NCBI GenBank assembly: GCA_019787685.1
Contig: JAHNUO010000007.1
Coordinates: forward strand, 1,984,001 to 2,048,000
Source: Chiua virens
Lineage: Eukaryota; Basidiomycota; Agaricomycetes; Boletales; Boletaceae
Length of the DNA: 64,000 bases
Direction: 5' to 3'
Part shown: positions 34,485 to 47,699 of the stretch, in pieces
Numbering within the stretch: position 1 is the stretch's first letter
Layout of the letters: every line of letters starts with the position of its first letter
Notes under the pieces: model-generated
What the model was told of the DNA's origin: nothing
What the model saw: only the letters and a program-made list of their open reading frames with translations
Databases searched by the model: none
Program-made: the position numbers and the translations under genes

Positions 34485-36042
34485 CAAAGCAAGTGGTATG
34501 TACGAAAAATTTTCTGCAGCGACGTGTTTTAACCCCTGTGGTATAATCTATTCTTTCGCCAAGTTTGTGCCAGTGAGTGCAATACTGTGTCCATTCTTTC
34601 GTCCCTCATCGATGGCATCCTTTTGGCAGCGCGAACATCTCCATGTCCATCCTGGCGCCCGCCAAGCACTGACCTTCCTTTCCCGCCTCCAAAATGTACG
34701 TTTCCTTGAGTATCACATTCTGCCCCTGTAACCACCACTGCCCCTATATCTCGCCTACAGCCCTGTATGTGCCCTCGTCGTTTACAGCAGTTTTTCGAGG
34801 CTAACCTCCTCTTAACGCGCCCTTTCAGCTTGTATGTATATTGTCTTGTGCACACAGCTGTTCACTAAGCACTGACCCCCTCCATGGTGACGTTTCGCAT
34901 CCACAGACAGTGCGTGTTCTCATATTTCTCGTCCTTCATCACATGCTAACCTAACCTATACTCATTCCACATCCCAAAGTGTGACTACCCATCGTTAAGG
35001 TTGACATTTTGCCTTATGTATCTGTCGCTTTCAGCCTGTGAATGCATTCGTGGTCGTCCACCAAGGTCTGACCCTGCTCACCTTCGCTCTGTATGTATCC
35101 CTCTTGTGGCATGCTGGACTTATTGAACTGGTTCTCTTTATCAATTTGAATGTACTCCGCTCCGCTCCAGCAGAAAGCACTGGTCTGACACGCCCAATCT
35201 GCCATTGGAGCGCAGACTCTGAAAGTATGCCTCTCTCGATATTTGGGTCATGTCTAACGAATGACATTTGTGGGTATCAGCGATTCGACGGAGAAAGTTC
35301 ACCTCGAATGTGAACACGGTGATGCTGCACCAAGGCAGTCCCGGAAAGCATACCTGATCGTGCCCGTGTCGTATCGTGTATCATACAAATCATCATCACG
35401 AGACAGGATCACGATCACCCTGTTCTCCATTTCCTTCTCAGTAAGAAGCCACACCGATCGGTTCATCTGACATAATGGCGAGCGACGACAACACGGCAGA
35501 TTGCACAGAAGCATACCGACTCAGTGAGACGTCGTGTTTTGCACAAGTCGACGCGTAGTTCAAGCCGGTCGTGTAATGGCTAAGCTGAGGTTCTCAGATG
35601 TGCAAAGCAGCAGTTCCTTTCGGAATCTACCATTCGTTGAAGTTATAATGGGAAGAGCACCGCAAACATAAGCTTAGCCACCGACTCATCAACCTGAACA
35701 TATCCCACCACCTCAAAAACCTTGAAGCCTCGAGACTATGAAAGTATATTAATAACTAAGCAGTGCAAGTTTAAGACAGTAAGCGTGAACTGCAAGTATG
35801 TATATAGGATACAGCTCGATGGGTGTAAGGTCTATCCAACGAAACTTGGGTGTCATACGGTATGTAGTAAGGAAAATGAAGAGAAACAATCAGGGAACGA
35901 ATGGGTGTTGTGCAACGAAACGAATGGCCTTTATGGGTAGGGGAGTTGTGACGAAAAAAGGAGATGAGACGGAAGACAGAAACCGGGCGTACATACAAAA
36001 TCATCAACTGCGTTTGTAACACTGTGGGATGCACAGGCAGTA
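34485..36042. other. Interval without a supported gene
   Basis: Pyrimidine-rich plus-strand sequence at about 34560-35000 contains several intron-like GTATGT...CAG pairs, but no coding motif was recognised. Confidence 0.4.
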
Positions 36043-38511
36043 TTATTGGGCGTCCTCTTCATTTGTCGTCTTCTGATACCTCTTGTCGCTCGCCAAGCGG
36101 GCCATCACTTTTTCCATCTCCTCTTGCCAATCGGTGGTCAGGCAGAGATAAATGCCGACTGATGCAGCAAGCGTCATCGCGGCGTTAAGGCCCCACCAGA
36201 GGCCGTAGAGGCCAAGATTGAGTTTAAAGGTCAACCAGAGTCCGAGGGGACAACCAAGAACATAGTATGCACTGTCAACAGCCATGGGTCAACAGGTCAA
36301 GGGTTTCCCAAGTATTGTGTCACTTGCCTGATGTTGAGCAACGCGCCCAAGGTCTACAGTTCATCAGCATCGCATACATCGGCCGCCAGAGAATGACTCG
36401 TACCTGCTTTCCTTGTGCACGCAATATTCCAGAGACAACAGCTCCACAGTCATCAGGGATGTGTACGAGCGCCACCAAGGGCAAAACAGCAGCGACAAGT
36501 GCCACGACCTCTGATAAAAAAAGGAAATCTCAGTGAATCATCATCGTCCCGACACCATCACATGGAGCCACATACCAGGGTCACTGTTGAAAAGATATCC
36601 CCATGTCTCACGGCAAACGAGGAGAAGGGAACTAGAAGCACAGGTCAACGAGCTGGAATTACAATGCAAAAAGGAATAAACCTTAAGAATAGCGCGAGAG
36701 TGAAGGCAAGCACGAGGGCAATGTTCGCGGCTACCCCCGCGCGCTTCGCCTTCTTTTCTCCGAGGAGATTGCCAATTCTATGCGTAATTGTCAAATTAGG
36801 ATTCCACGGGCAAAAAATAGAACTCACCGAACAGAGGTCGCAATTCCCAATGCATACGGCGCTTGGAACGCACAAGCAGTGGTGTTGAGGAGGATGGATT
36901 GCGCAGCCAACGATACGGGTCCAAAGCTCAAGGGCGGTGTCTTAGTCACAAATTCGACAATCAATCGTGTTCGGGGGACTCACAAGCTAGCGGCAACTAC
37001 GAGATGAATACCGTAAGTAACCTCGACTGAGATCCACTGATATAGGCATGTTACGTACGTCCGACGAGCTCCCATGACCACCACTCTGAGGCAAATTGGC
37101 CTGTAGCTGGAGCTAAGCAAAAATATATAGTCAAAGCGTGAATACTGACCAACACTCCCCAAGCATAACCAAGACAACGGGCCTAACGAGGTGAAGCATC
37201 GCGTCGTGACAGGATGCCAGGCTGTCTTCTCGACATAGAAAATACCATATATAATGGATGCAATAGAAATAAGATTATATGAGATGGATATCGCAATTGG
37301 AGCTCCAATGAATCCGATGCGGATCGGATCAGGTCCCCATACTAGACGGTCTATCAATTTCCATCGGAGTATCACACATCCAGAGTGGCTCACCGAGGAG
37401 ATAGCACAAAAGGGCATTGATTGGCGCAACACAGGTGATGATCCGTGCCGGTACGTCGAACAACCCTTGAATACGGGTTCAGGTTTTCATAGACCTTCAT
37501 TACTTTGGTCTGTCTCACCTTGAGCTTGGAAATAGCGACTAGGTGTCATTGATTGTCAGAACAAACACCCATCTTTGCGATGCAACTGACCGAGAAATAC
37601 AATTGAAGGCGTATGCTGGCAAACAAAAAACGGCCCATTGCAAGTAAACACCAGCAAGTTTGGCCACTTCCGGTTCTTGTCTCAGCGCCAGTAAAAGGGC
37701 TTCACCGTTGAGCCAAATGACACAGATCGGCTTGATGGTGTTATGAGGACCCCTCGACACCTATACAACTGAACGCATATACTCACGACCAGCAGTATAA
37801 CTTGAAGAACAACTGACCGTTGGAGTTAGCACACTGCTACTTCGAAATAAATCAATACATCCATACCCATGCGTTGAGTCCACAATCCGACGAGCTGTGG
37901 CTGACCTGAAGTCCACGCGCTCGGTAAGATAGTGTCCAAGGTGCTGGCCATACCCTGGATGATACTAAGCCCAGAAACATTTGCTGTCATGTATCCTAAC
38001 GTCGCCGCGGCGAGCGCAATCGTAGAGATGTGCCCAATTGAAATTACCGAGGCCATGAGGATACTGTGCTCAAATACATGTGTACTAGAATAATTTACTT
38101 GAGCGGACTTGTGGACCAGCTGAGGTAAAAAGCAGTAACGAACCCAAATACTGGCAATGCATACTTGCTCAGAATTTTAGCTTCTTCCCAGGCAACCGCG
38201 GTAGCGCTATGCTCGCCGACTTCGTCATGTTCTTGGATTCGGGGTATCGGCGGAGCAAGCAGAGGGGTCGATTCAGAAGGAGGCGGCTCCGAGTCGGGAT
38301 CCGCAGCAACGGGAGACTCAGAGAGACGGAAAGAACGGTATAACTCAGTCTTCATAGACTGGGTAGATGTACGGGACCTGAGCCATTCCTCGCCCTCATC
38401 ATTAGAGAAGGTCTCGTCGGTGGCACGACGACCATCTCGGCTGGCTGCAAAATGAGCGAGGATGGCGTAGTCGTGAGGGACGGACGAAGGAGAACCGGAG
38501 AGACGTGCCAT
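36043..38511 (-). CDS. MATE-family transporter, copy B
   Basis: The minus-strand start at 38511 gives a long acidic hydrophilic leader (GEEWLRSRTSTQSMKTELYR, ESTPLLAPPIPRI) and then EEAKILSKYALPVFG. Next comes MASVISIGHISTIALAAATL, TLDTILPSAWTSGQPQLVGL and WTQRMG (about 38056-37870). NGEALLLALRQEPEVAKLAG (about 37715) follows, then GAPIAISISYNLISIASIIY (about 37300), RIGNLLGEKKAKRAG (about 36780) and finally PLGLWLTFKLNLGLYGLWWG with TDWQEEMEKVMARLASDKRY up to the stop at 36043-36045. The last exon reads without interruption, unlike copy C. Introns are short and numerous as in copy A. It is convergent with copy A and in tandem with copy C. Confidence 0.85.
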
Positions 38512-40070
38512 TAAGCCTGGAACGAAACACTTCCAAGAAGAGAGCTATGTATATAAGTAAGCTAGGAAAATAATATTAGCATGACGAGAAGGTATTAATA
38601 CCACGCCGATTCGGATAACTCACTATGCCGTATCGAGTAGACGGACCTCACGCATCGATCATCTTTCCCGCGGTCCGGTAATTGCAAAACACATTAGATT
38701 AGATGTCAGCACAATGCCAGCGTGAGCGGAAGCTCAATGTGTACGTAGATGAGTTCAGAGACATGAGAGTCTGTCCGGCCAACTTTTGGTCATGAGGCTG
38801 TGATTGCGATCCGACCGCAGCACAAGTGCGGATGTTTGCCACCGTAATGTATAGCGCAGACAGCGTTCTCGACAAATGTCATTGCGTTCCTGTCTTCTCG
38901 GCGCAACCTGGCGTCACGTCATCGAGGGCGCAACATGTGATCGATTTATGAGATTCTCCGCGAATTTGGATCAGAAACGACTTGCTTCAATTATACATGG
39001 TAGCAGCACTTGAGTCATGGTTGGGGGTTGCGTTTGAAAAGGCTGAGATCTGATATATCCCCCGTTAATCGTTGACATGCACAGATTTTCGGAGGGAATC
39101 AACCGCGTAGGTTTCCCGACGGGCCGGATAACTTCTCGCTTCCCCGGTGAAATTTCCGGATCATGCATCGCTTGTCGAATATGTACATACTTACATACAA
39201 GCATATATACAAGCATAGCCGAGCCAACACGCGGAGTTATAATTTACTTGAAATGCAGCGCGATCCTTGGCCAATCCTTGGCCAAGCGGATCGATAGTAT
39301 GTGTAAGCCACACCAGCCACAGTGAAAAAGAGTTTGGTTCGCGGGATCAGCTGACGATCCAATTCGACATGCGGCAGCCAGACTCACAGCACTAAGCTAA
39401 CTTACCTGTTCCCGGGTCGAGGTAAAATCAAGGAGCATGCGTTCAAATATCCGAATCGCCAGAATAGCATGAGAGAAATTTGTCCAGATGAGTTCGCGGC
39501 TAGATAAGGCACTATTTTGGTCCTGTTGTCGTCGATTCAGAAGAGCAAGTAACGGTCCGAGTTTCCTGACAACATACTTCAAGTTGAGAGGCACAAGCCA
39601 TACAGAGTTAGAAAGAGATTCGATTCATTGAGACGTCCCGAGTGTATTGACGGCATCAGCTGGAAGCAATACTTCCAAGAGAGGGAAGAACACCGAATGG
39701 CAGGATCCAGACTTGTGGCCCGTGCACCAGGAATGGACGCCGACGAAAAGGGCCGTCGTCCGCGCAGGGTAGGAACTTGGGATGAGTACTGCTTCCCTAC
39801 CAAGGGCCTGCCTACGACGCCACGAGGGACCTGTGTAGTAGAGTTCAACGTCAGCGCGTCTTATGTAAATGAAACTATCGCTCTGCTCAGAGTTGCATTC
39901 AACATATACATATCGACAATGATATCGATAAATAATCTAGTCGACTCAAAAATCTTTACCTGTGTCCCAGGATTGCATCGACTTGAAAGTAGCTTTCATT
40001 GAGTCCTGGGTAACACCGATTGCAAATACGATCCTAACCCGCGTCCAAGTTGCTATCATCGATTCATCGA
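38512..40070. other. Spacer between tandem MATE copies B and C
   Basis: It contains the promoter side of copy B. Nothing else is supported. A small tandem duplication of CCTTGGCCAA lies near 39267-39286. Confidence 0.45.
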
Positions 40071-42513
40071 TCATTGGTCATATCCATTTTCACACACCCG
40101 TTCTTCGTCCTGCCACCTCTGTTGATATGCCTTGTCCTCCGCCAATCGCGTCATTACTTTCTCCACTTCCTGTTGCCAGTCGGTCGACTGGCAGAGATAT
40201 GTTCCTAAGATCACGACCCACGCCATTGCGGCGGTCAAACCCCACCATAAGCCCAAAGAGACCCCACTGTTGCTTAAATGTCAACCAAAGACCGATCGGG
40301 AGACCGATGCAATAGTATGCACTTTTTGCGACCAACGAGTCATCGACTGATTAATATTTCAGAATTCAAATAGCAGCACCGCTGACTTACCTAATATTGA
40401 TCGTTGCACCCAACGTCTGAGAATGAGCGATTTATTTAGTTACCGAAGCTTATCGAAGATGATCAGTGTTCACACCCACCTGTTTACCTCGTGCCCGTAG
40501 TATACCCGAGATCACTGCGGCCCATTGGTCAAAGATTTGTACCAGTGCCAGTACAGGAATAACGGCTGCCACCAGCATCACGACCTCTTGGAAAAAGTCA
40601 ATTCCAATGAGCAATTGGACACACAAGTCGCATAGCCTACCCGCATCACTATTGAACATGTATCCCCACCTCTCTCGGAAGATCAAAAGGATGCCGCTAA
40701 GAAAAACGGTCATTTACGGAAATGTAACAAAAAGAAGTTGCGAACCTTTGGAATAATGCAAGTAAAATAGAAAGAACCACGGCAGCATTTGCGGCGGACC
40801 CGGCACGAGTCGCATGCTTTTCCCCGAGGAGATTCCCGATACTAGGAGTGTATAAATGGGACATAAAGGGCTCCAGTCGCGGGGATGCAACTCACCGAAC
40901 CGAAGTAGCAACCGACAGAGCAAATGGGGCTTGGAAAGTGCTTGATACTGTGGAAATTAGCACGGATTGTGCTGCCAGCGCTGTCGGTCCGAGCCTGAAA
41001 TTACTGAGTGATAGATTGATGCGGTTATCAGTACTACATACAAGCTGGCGATGACTAAGGATAACTTTGCCGTGAGTCACACACATCGAAAAATAAATAA
41101 ATGCACGACGTACGCCCGACGAGTTCCCATGACCACCACTCGGATGCTACTTGACCTGTGTGGGAATGTATAAATTGATGATAAGGATAAAAATTGTAGG
41201 TGGTGCGCACCGACGCTACCCAAGCTCAACCTTGCCAACGAGCCTAAAGAGGTCAAGCATCGTGACGAGATAGGGTGCCAAGCTGTGCGCTCCACAAAGA
41301 ATATGCCATAGATAACAGATGCGACAGAGACTAGATTATACGAGATAGAAGTCGCAATCGGAGCTCCGATAAACCCAAGGCGAATTGGATCAGGACCCCA
41401 GACTGAAATATGCCATCAAGTTCTACCATATATATGGCCGCATCAATCAGGCAACTCACCAAGGAGATAACTCAGAAGCATATTGATGGGTGCCACAAAG
41501 ACAACAATGCGCGCAGGCACGTCAAACAACCCTTGACAGTGAGATAAGTATGTACGCCACGATCGCATGAAGCGTCAGCAGTACTTACCCTGAGCTTGGA
41601 AATATCGGCTGAGGCTGCCGGTTAACGTAACACGGAGCGAAGAAAGAAGAGACTTGCCGAGAAATGCAATTGAAAGCGTACGCCGGAAGACTCAATGACG
41701 CCCACTTCAAATAGATGCTGGCATATCTAGCAACCTCCGGATCTTGCCTGAGTGCCAGAAGGAGGGGCTCGCTGTTGAGCCAAATCGCATAAATCGGCTA
41801 GCAATAAAGATTAATGTTATTGTGAATATGAAGCTTCTCGCCGAGTACAAACACTCACAACCAGTGCGATAAGTTGAAGAACGACTACGCAACAGAAGAG
41901 CCAAGGATTTGTTACACAATCCATAATCCATAACATTCGATTGGACGTACCCATGCGCTGAGTCCACAACCCGACGAGTTGGGGCTGATCCGAGGTCCAA
42001 GCGCTTGGCAAAACTGTGTCCAGCGTACTAGCCATGCCCTGAATAATACTGAGACCGGAAACATTAGCTGTCATGAAACCAATCGTGGCGGCGGCGAGCG
42101 TGACGGTGGATATATGCCCGATAGCAATCACGGAGGACATGATGATGCTATGCTCAAACACTTGCGTACTTGAGCTAGGTTCAGCGAAAACGTACACCGA
42201 GAAGACGCAATTATACGAACCCAAACACAGGGAACGCATATCTAATCAGCGTGATGGCTTCTTGCCAAAAGATGGTCCGAGAAACATGGCACCCCTGCTG
42301 CGATGCATCGCTGTAGACGAGCAATGGTGTCGTTTCTGAGGGTGATCCTTGCAAACTAGAATCTACAGACTGAATTTTTGCATCCTTTGAGACAAAAGAG
42401 TCCAAAAAAGATATAAAAGAGTATTTTGTCACGGGTGGCCGTCGAATGGGGAGGCGATGTTTGTCCGTTTGCGCGATCGGGTTGGTATTCGGTTCCCCCT
42501 GCAGCCCTGGCAT
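40071..42513 (-). CDS. MATE-family transporter, copy C (frame break in last exon)
   Basis: The start at 42513 (MPGLQGEPNTNPIAQTDKHR) gives a leader with SETTPLLVYSD, then the helices. Family blocks are MSSVIAIGHISTVTLAAATI, TLDTVLPSAWTSDQPQLVGL and WTQRMG at about 42150-41940. The rest follows the order seen in copies A and B down to CIGLPIGLWLTFKQQWGLFG, GLTAAMAWVVILGTYLCQ and TDWQQEVEKVMTRLAEDKAY. In the last exon one extra base near 40248 separates FGL from WWGLTAAM, so the C-terminal 55 or so residues are out of frame as sequenced. It is tandem with copy B, with about 1.5 kb between them. Confidence 0.8.
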
Positions 42514-45465
42514 CTCGATTCAGACGGTCCGAATAGCACGTTGAAACGGCATTATTGTCTTGACATCGAGATGAAGGGGTGCCACTGCCAGGTACATCAG
42601 CGTCCGCCATCTGAACCAAATAGCTGCCGCACGGTGCGCACGGGCGAGGAGGACCAGAAGAAAAGAAACCAGAAGCAACCAACGGCTATTTGTCGGAGAT
42701 GTGAAATAAGTACGATTTCTTTGTTCTCAGATTCTCGTACAGTACTGTGTGTGATAACCGGAGGAAAATTTTTAGTGCCGCATGTCACGCGATTAGCGGG
42801 AATAAGTCGACCTGGATGCTTACTGTATGTAATACTGTGTATTTATTGACGCGTCCCTGTCACAATGCCGCAATCTGTTCTCCGTGATCATCTTATCATG
42901 CATGATAAGTTACGCCGTGGGCTCGCCTATGATAGATGAGAATTTCTTCTCTCAGACCGCGACTTCTCAGTGATGAATCTGGATGTGATACACGGCATCC
43001 AAAAACGTCGACAACAGCTTGGATCATGATGCTGTCCAGCTGACTCCAGCATATCCCTACACGGTGCGCCGAATGCCAGACAGGTAGGTTGCCGCTTAGG
43101 TTGGGAGCTCGATAACAATGAAAAAATCAAGTGCTATACAAATGGAGGATGCGGATTTGAACGAGCCGCTTCGAGGGACGGTACATATATCAGTGACCCA
43201 TGAAGGCGCGAACCTGAGACTGGAAAACTCGACACATGATTCAAATTAGTACGACCGTGACATGATTGCTCATTCCACCGCGGTTAGTACGGTCATGTAC
43301 CACCAGAGAGAGAAGATCAACCCTCAATGGGTCAAGGTATTTCAGTCTGCAACACGATTGCCATTTGCTGACGCTGACACGTTCTTTTTCCCGTGTTTAC
43401 ATTGCTAGTTCAATGCAACTTGACTACCGCATCCTGGAAGGTAAAAAAACTTGCATATGGGTCCTTTCGGCACTCGATCAGAAGTAAGCACAGATATGCG
43501 CCGATTGAGCAGTGTCGGCATATCGATGCGATAACGATGACGACACTTGTTCCCTTGCTACTACACAAGCACTCGGAGTCGAGCCGCATGAGATAGGTTC
43601 ACGGAGGTATAATGTCCATCGCGCAATGTCATCGGAAAAGGTATGTTGCTCTTGCAAGATGCAACTATGCATTGGTTGGCACGGAAACGTGCACTTGGGA
43701 TCATTTGTAAGCAGTGCAGCATCTCAGCCTTAGACGTGGTATGTGGTTATCATGATGCACTCGAATTGTAACAATTGATGGTTTCCGTGTTCTTCCTACT
43801 TCTAATCGTGGTTCAGTATGCTACAAGGAAATGAGCAGGCTTGCAAGATCCAGTCGTTACAGCTACGACCCGCGTACGAGTCCGAATGACACAAAGCCAG
43901 CGATCTTTGGTGCTTACTGGTCAGCTGCGGATCCACTCCATCTTGGAACCCCGCTCTGCACATTGCGTACCAGGTTTGGGTCTATACTCGTTATGTCGCA
44001 ATCACAAACTCCTTTCGTAGCCTAGTCTGGACCGGCGATACACCAAGCCATCACTTAAAACGACACATCTCGTTCCATCTTTGAATGCGTCGCATGCGGC
44101 CGAAAATGATTAGTTTTCCCGCAGGAATCACCAATATTGCTTGATGATCCGTCTTTAGATGTTGATGCAACTAGTTGCAAGCTTGATTTTCGACAACACT
44201 GACCATAATTTATTCTCACTTCCAGCAGAGTGAGTGTTGGCTTGAGGTTTGGGAACGCGGAGGCTTCCAACCCAAATCGTGCGGTGTTCGTGCAATAGGG
44301 CAAGTACCAACAGACTTCCGCCGGTATTGTGAAGATCCCTTTGACAAGCTGCACTATGTCTGGTTTGCGATGTTACTTTGTGCTTCTGAGACTGCCGAAC
44401 ATTATCACGAGCGGGTCAATGTAGAATCACGTTGCCTGCCAATTGCCAACCGAGAATATGACAAAGTAGGACGTGACCGCGACATGCAGTCTTGGATGCA
44501 TCTTAGATAGCAACTTGACGACCTGACGCACCAAGTTCTCGACAGAAAACGATCGACGGAGATGGTCGTGATTGCCGTTTGGAAGAACAGATGTTCAACT
44601 TGAAGGGGAGCTGACTTATCAGATCCCAAGCTTCAGGGTTCAAAGACATTACGATGCAGGTCACCGATATTGACTCCACGGGCAGCGATTACGCCTCCGA
44701 GACAATTTCCCAAGACGCGTCATAACTAACATGATGCGTTCAATAACTTCGATTGCACCGGGGACGGACTTCATCAATCATTTTTTCGACCAACAAAAGT
44801 GACTAACGATGTCATGCTTCAAATTTGAGGCTCCTCTTCGGCGAGTCGTACCATCCATTCGCGCCAAATTCTCTTGCAACCTTGCGAGGTGGCCAAGCAA
44901 GGCTCGGCGCGCATGATTCATGGCAGGTTGGCGGACTAGTAAGTAGAAGTGCAAACCCCACATACTCGATATCATCGGTAGTAACCTGTCGGAGTAAATT
45001 TCCATCAGGCCGATCCTGTGCAAGTGATGGTCAAAGCAAATCATTAATCATTGGCTTTACCCATTGCCCACCAGACCAACGCGCCAAACGCGGTCACGTG
45101 ACATTTTTTTCAGGCCGTTCGCGTCTGAGGAACTTGAACGACACCAGACACACCTTGGAAGACGTGTACTTACCCTTGGCACGTATTATCGCGAAATGAG
45201 GGCAGTGGTAACCGACGACGACGGCGCTGAGTGGTCCCTTGAAATTCTCGAGGGTGACTGTGTCAACGTTCCCACAATGCCGATCAAACAAACACTTCCA
45301 ATAAGCACTGCCAACAACTTGCAGACCTCCAAAGAGTACGTCTCACGACGAGCATGCTTCGTCTACACCTCATCAATCAAATGTCGCACTTGTACAGAGT
45401 CCATCCATTCTTTTTGAACGACTTTTCAACAAAGGCTATGGTCTCAGGAACCAACTCGGCTGGTC
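42514..45465. other. 3-kb interval, mostly without supported genes
   Basis: It contains the promoter side of MATE copy C and one unidentified open segment (listed separately). Other ORFs lack motifs. Confidence 0.4.
44232..44510 (+). other. Unidentified protein-like open segment
   Basis: A 92-codon open frame reads, among others, CWLEVWERGGFQPKSCGVRA, VPTDFRRYCEDPFDKLHYVW and FAMLLCASETAEHYHERV. Its composition (Trp, Tyr, Cys, charged residues, few Ser/Arg runs) looks like real globular protein, unlike neighbouring chance ORFs, but I do not recognise a family. It may be an exon of a decayed gene; flanking sequence gave no continuation. Confidence 0.3.
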
Positions 45466-47223
45466 ATGACCGTCCAGCAAACGACGAAACGGACTCTCGA
45501 TGCAGTGCGACCGCCTCCACAATTACCTGCGCCATTGCCATCTAGAGGAAGACAACGGACTGCTGTTAGCAACCCTGCAACAGAAACTCGTGGACAACAG
45601 AGACTATATCCAACAGTTCCTGCCGAGTGAGTCCCACCGCACTCGAAGCGGAAGCAAAGTTGAATCCATGTCGTACCAGTGACCTGCCGAGCACGTCTCG
45701 CCGAGACGATTCTCATCACGAACGGGTCTTGTGCCAAAAGGAGCCCGCCTTCTCCAAGTTGCGTGAACCAATACCACTTGCGAGGGACACCTCGGGTTCG
45801 TCGAAGCAGTACAGCTCGAAAAGCGATTTTAACGAAGAAGAATCGGCACTTCCTGTATATTCCTTCATGGAATACCAAAACTCGCCGGCCGTGGTATACA
45901 CCAAGTCTGAAAACGAAGCGAACAGTCTCGTACGGAGTTTGAAAGGGTAAAGCAACAACTTCTGAACCATCGCTTCATCTGGTATATCAAGCTGAGTTTG
46001 ATTCAGGCCTTTGGGGTTTGACCTCGAATGGCGCGTCATGTGGCATCCTGGTGCCCAAGAGAGAAGAACGGCCTTGGTACAACTCTGTGACCATCACACA
46101 ATCTTGCTCATCAAGTCAGCAGTATGAAACGTAAGCGTTCAGAATCTTCGCTTTGTCTATTCTAGACTGGTGCTTTGCGACAGGGTTTCCCAGCAAAGTT
46201 TTGGTCGGTCTTGCATTCTTTGATTATGTCGTATTCGACTTTAACACACAAACAGGAGATCATTGAGTCAGCAGATGTCGTGAAAACAGGCGCCAATATT
46301 CTAAGTGAGTCTCGTATATGATTGCTTCTTGGTGATGGGATTTGGAACCTTATACACCATGTCCGCTAGACGATGGTGAAAAGCTCTACCGAGACTTTGG
46401 TATTCGAGCTAAAGGACTCGTCGAGCTTGGCGCCATTGCCACCCAAGCTGATACGAATTTCTGTTCCGTCTACAACCGAGATGTTGTCAGCCTTGCTAAG
46501 ATGGTTGCAATGTACCTTGGCCGGACGCTTCTCAAGGGCAAAGTACGCACCTCGAATTGGGAGGCCGACCTTTCGCGCAAGATGGTCGAATGTGAGACGT
46601 CCTTCATTTTGGCTGAACTTTCGATGTAATTGACATAATTTATTTACTGTTTCTCGGAAATACAGATGCGGCAAACGATTGTCACTGCGCACTTATGGTG
46701 TATGATCGATTGCAACAAATTGCCAGCCGGGATGGCAGGGAACTTGATCCGTCGACATACTCTCGTCAAGTGATTCCGATTAAATCCAAGCCAGTGTCCC
46801 GTGCTGTCCTCGGAAAAAACTTCCACCCTCAGACGGTGGCAGCGTCATCTGTACCCCATTACTGTATACCCGAACCCCCCCGGCCGCAACAGTTCCGTGC
46901 ATATAAGCTATGGCACGTTGACAGGATGCCGCTCGCTCGAATGTGTATGGAACTCCGGATAGGCGGTAGAGTCGAGCCGCTCAAAGAGAGTACAGTCATG
47001 TAAGTATCCAGTTCCTAGTCCCACGCTATTAATGGTCATCGTGCGTACGTTTTTGCGCCGATGTGTACGTGTCGCGGACAACAATGCGCTTAGATCGTAC
47101 GTTGTTGGCGCTCTGCATGCAGATCCGAGGCTACCATTCAATATGAACGACCTCAAGACGCTTGTGCTCATGGAGGCAAGTAGTTGGCAGCGACATCGAC
47201 AATGGATTGCATCGCGAGAGTGA
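45466..47223 (+). CDS. WRN/RNase D-type 3'-5' exonuclease domain protein (one-base frame break near 46113)
   Basis: Eight exons were traced: 45466-45626, 45680-45946, 46007-46130, 46184-46203 (20 bp), 46256-46304, 46370-46591, 46666-46999 and 47094-47223. The N-terminus (MTVQQTTKRTLDAVRPPPQL) is basic and Pro-rich. Exonuclease motifs appear in order: GFDLEWRVMW (Exo I, D-x-E), NILNDGEKLYRDFGIRAKGL (Exo II region) and YAANDCHCALMVY (Exo III, Y-x3-D), giving a DEDDy active site. It is a stand-alone exonuclease, with no RecQ helicase motifs. The C-terminal 150 residues (PQQFRAYKLWHVDRMPLARM, KTLVLMEASSWQRHRQWI) look helical and may be an HRDC- or HTH-like region. A missing base near 46113 separates HTILLI from VSSMKRFPSKV. 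The summed exon length is consistent with exactly one lost base. Confidence 0.85.
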
Positions 47224-47699
47224 GAGAAGGCGCGTTCCCGTCGCGCTGACTATGCATTTATCCTTGTTCCATAATTGATCCTGTACACGCGGAGGGACCC
47301 TCGGGATCCATTTGGTGCTTATTAGTATTGATATGTATATTATGGGACGGTTGGACAGATTTACTATTGGTTTTTTTGTTTGCTTCATGGCACATCTACC
47401 CTCCCATCAGTGACGTCACTCTCGTACTATGCATGCATGACGGAACATAAGTACGAAATTACTGTGACCTACAACGCGGTTATGCAAGCGAATTACAGGA
47501 ACTCGAATCAGAGTCCATGGCCAAGGCTTTGGGATTGGGAACAATGACATTATTTTGGATGCTAGTTGCTAACTTAGCAGGTCAAGCTTGCATAGCATTA
47601 CTCATGTAAATAAATAACGGCATCTGAATCGATGATTTTACGAACACGAACACCAACTTATAGAGCGCCAAGGGAATAAAGCGCCATACTCAACCACAA
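47224..47699. other. Convergent 3' spacer
   Basis: It lies between the convergent ends of the exonuclease gene and the first ABC transporter. No feature was recognised. Confidence 0.5.

Noticed and set aside
39628..40002. 124-codon plus-strand ORF with opposing 89-codon ORF
   Set aside because: Neither strand shows a domain, splice context or composition suggestive of a real protein.
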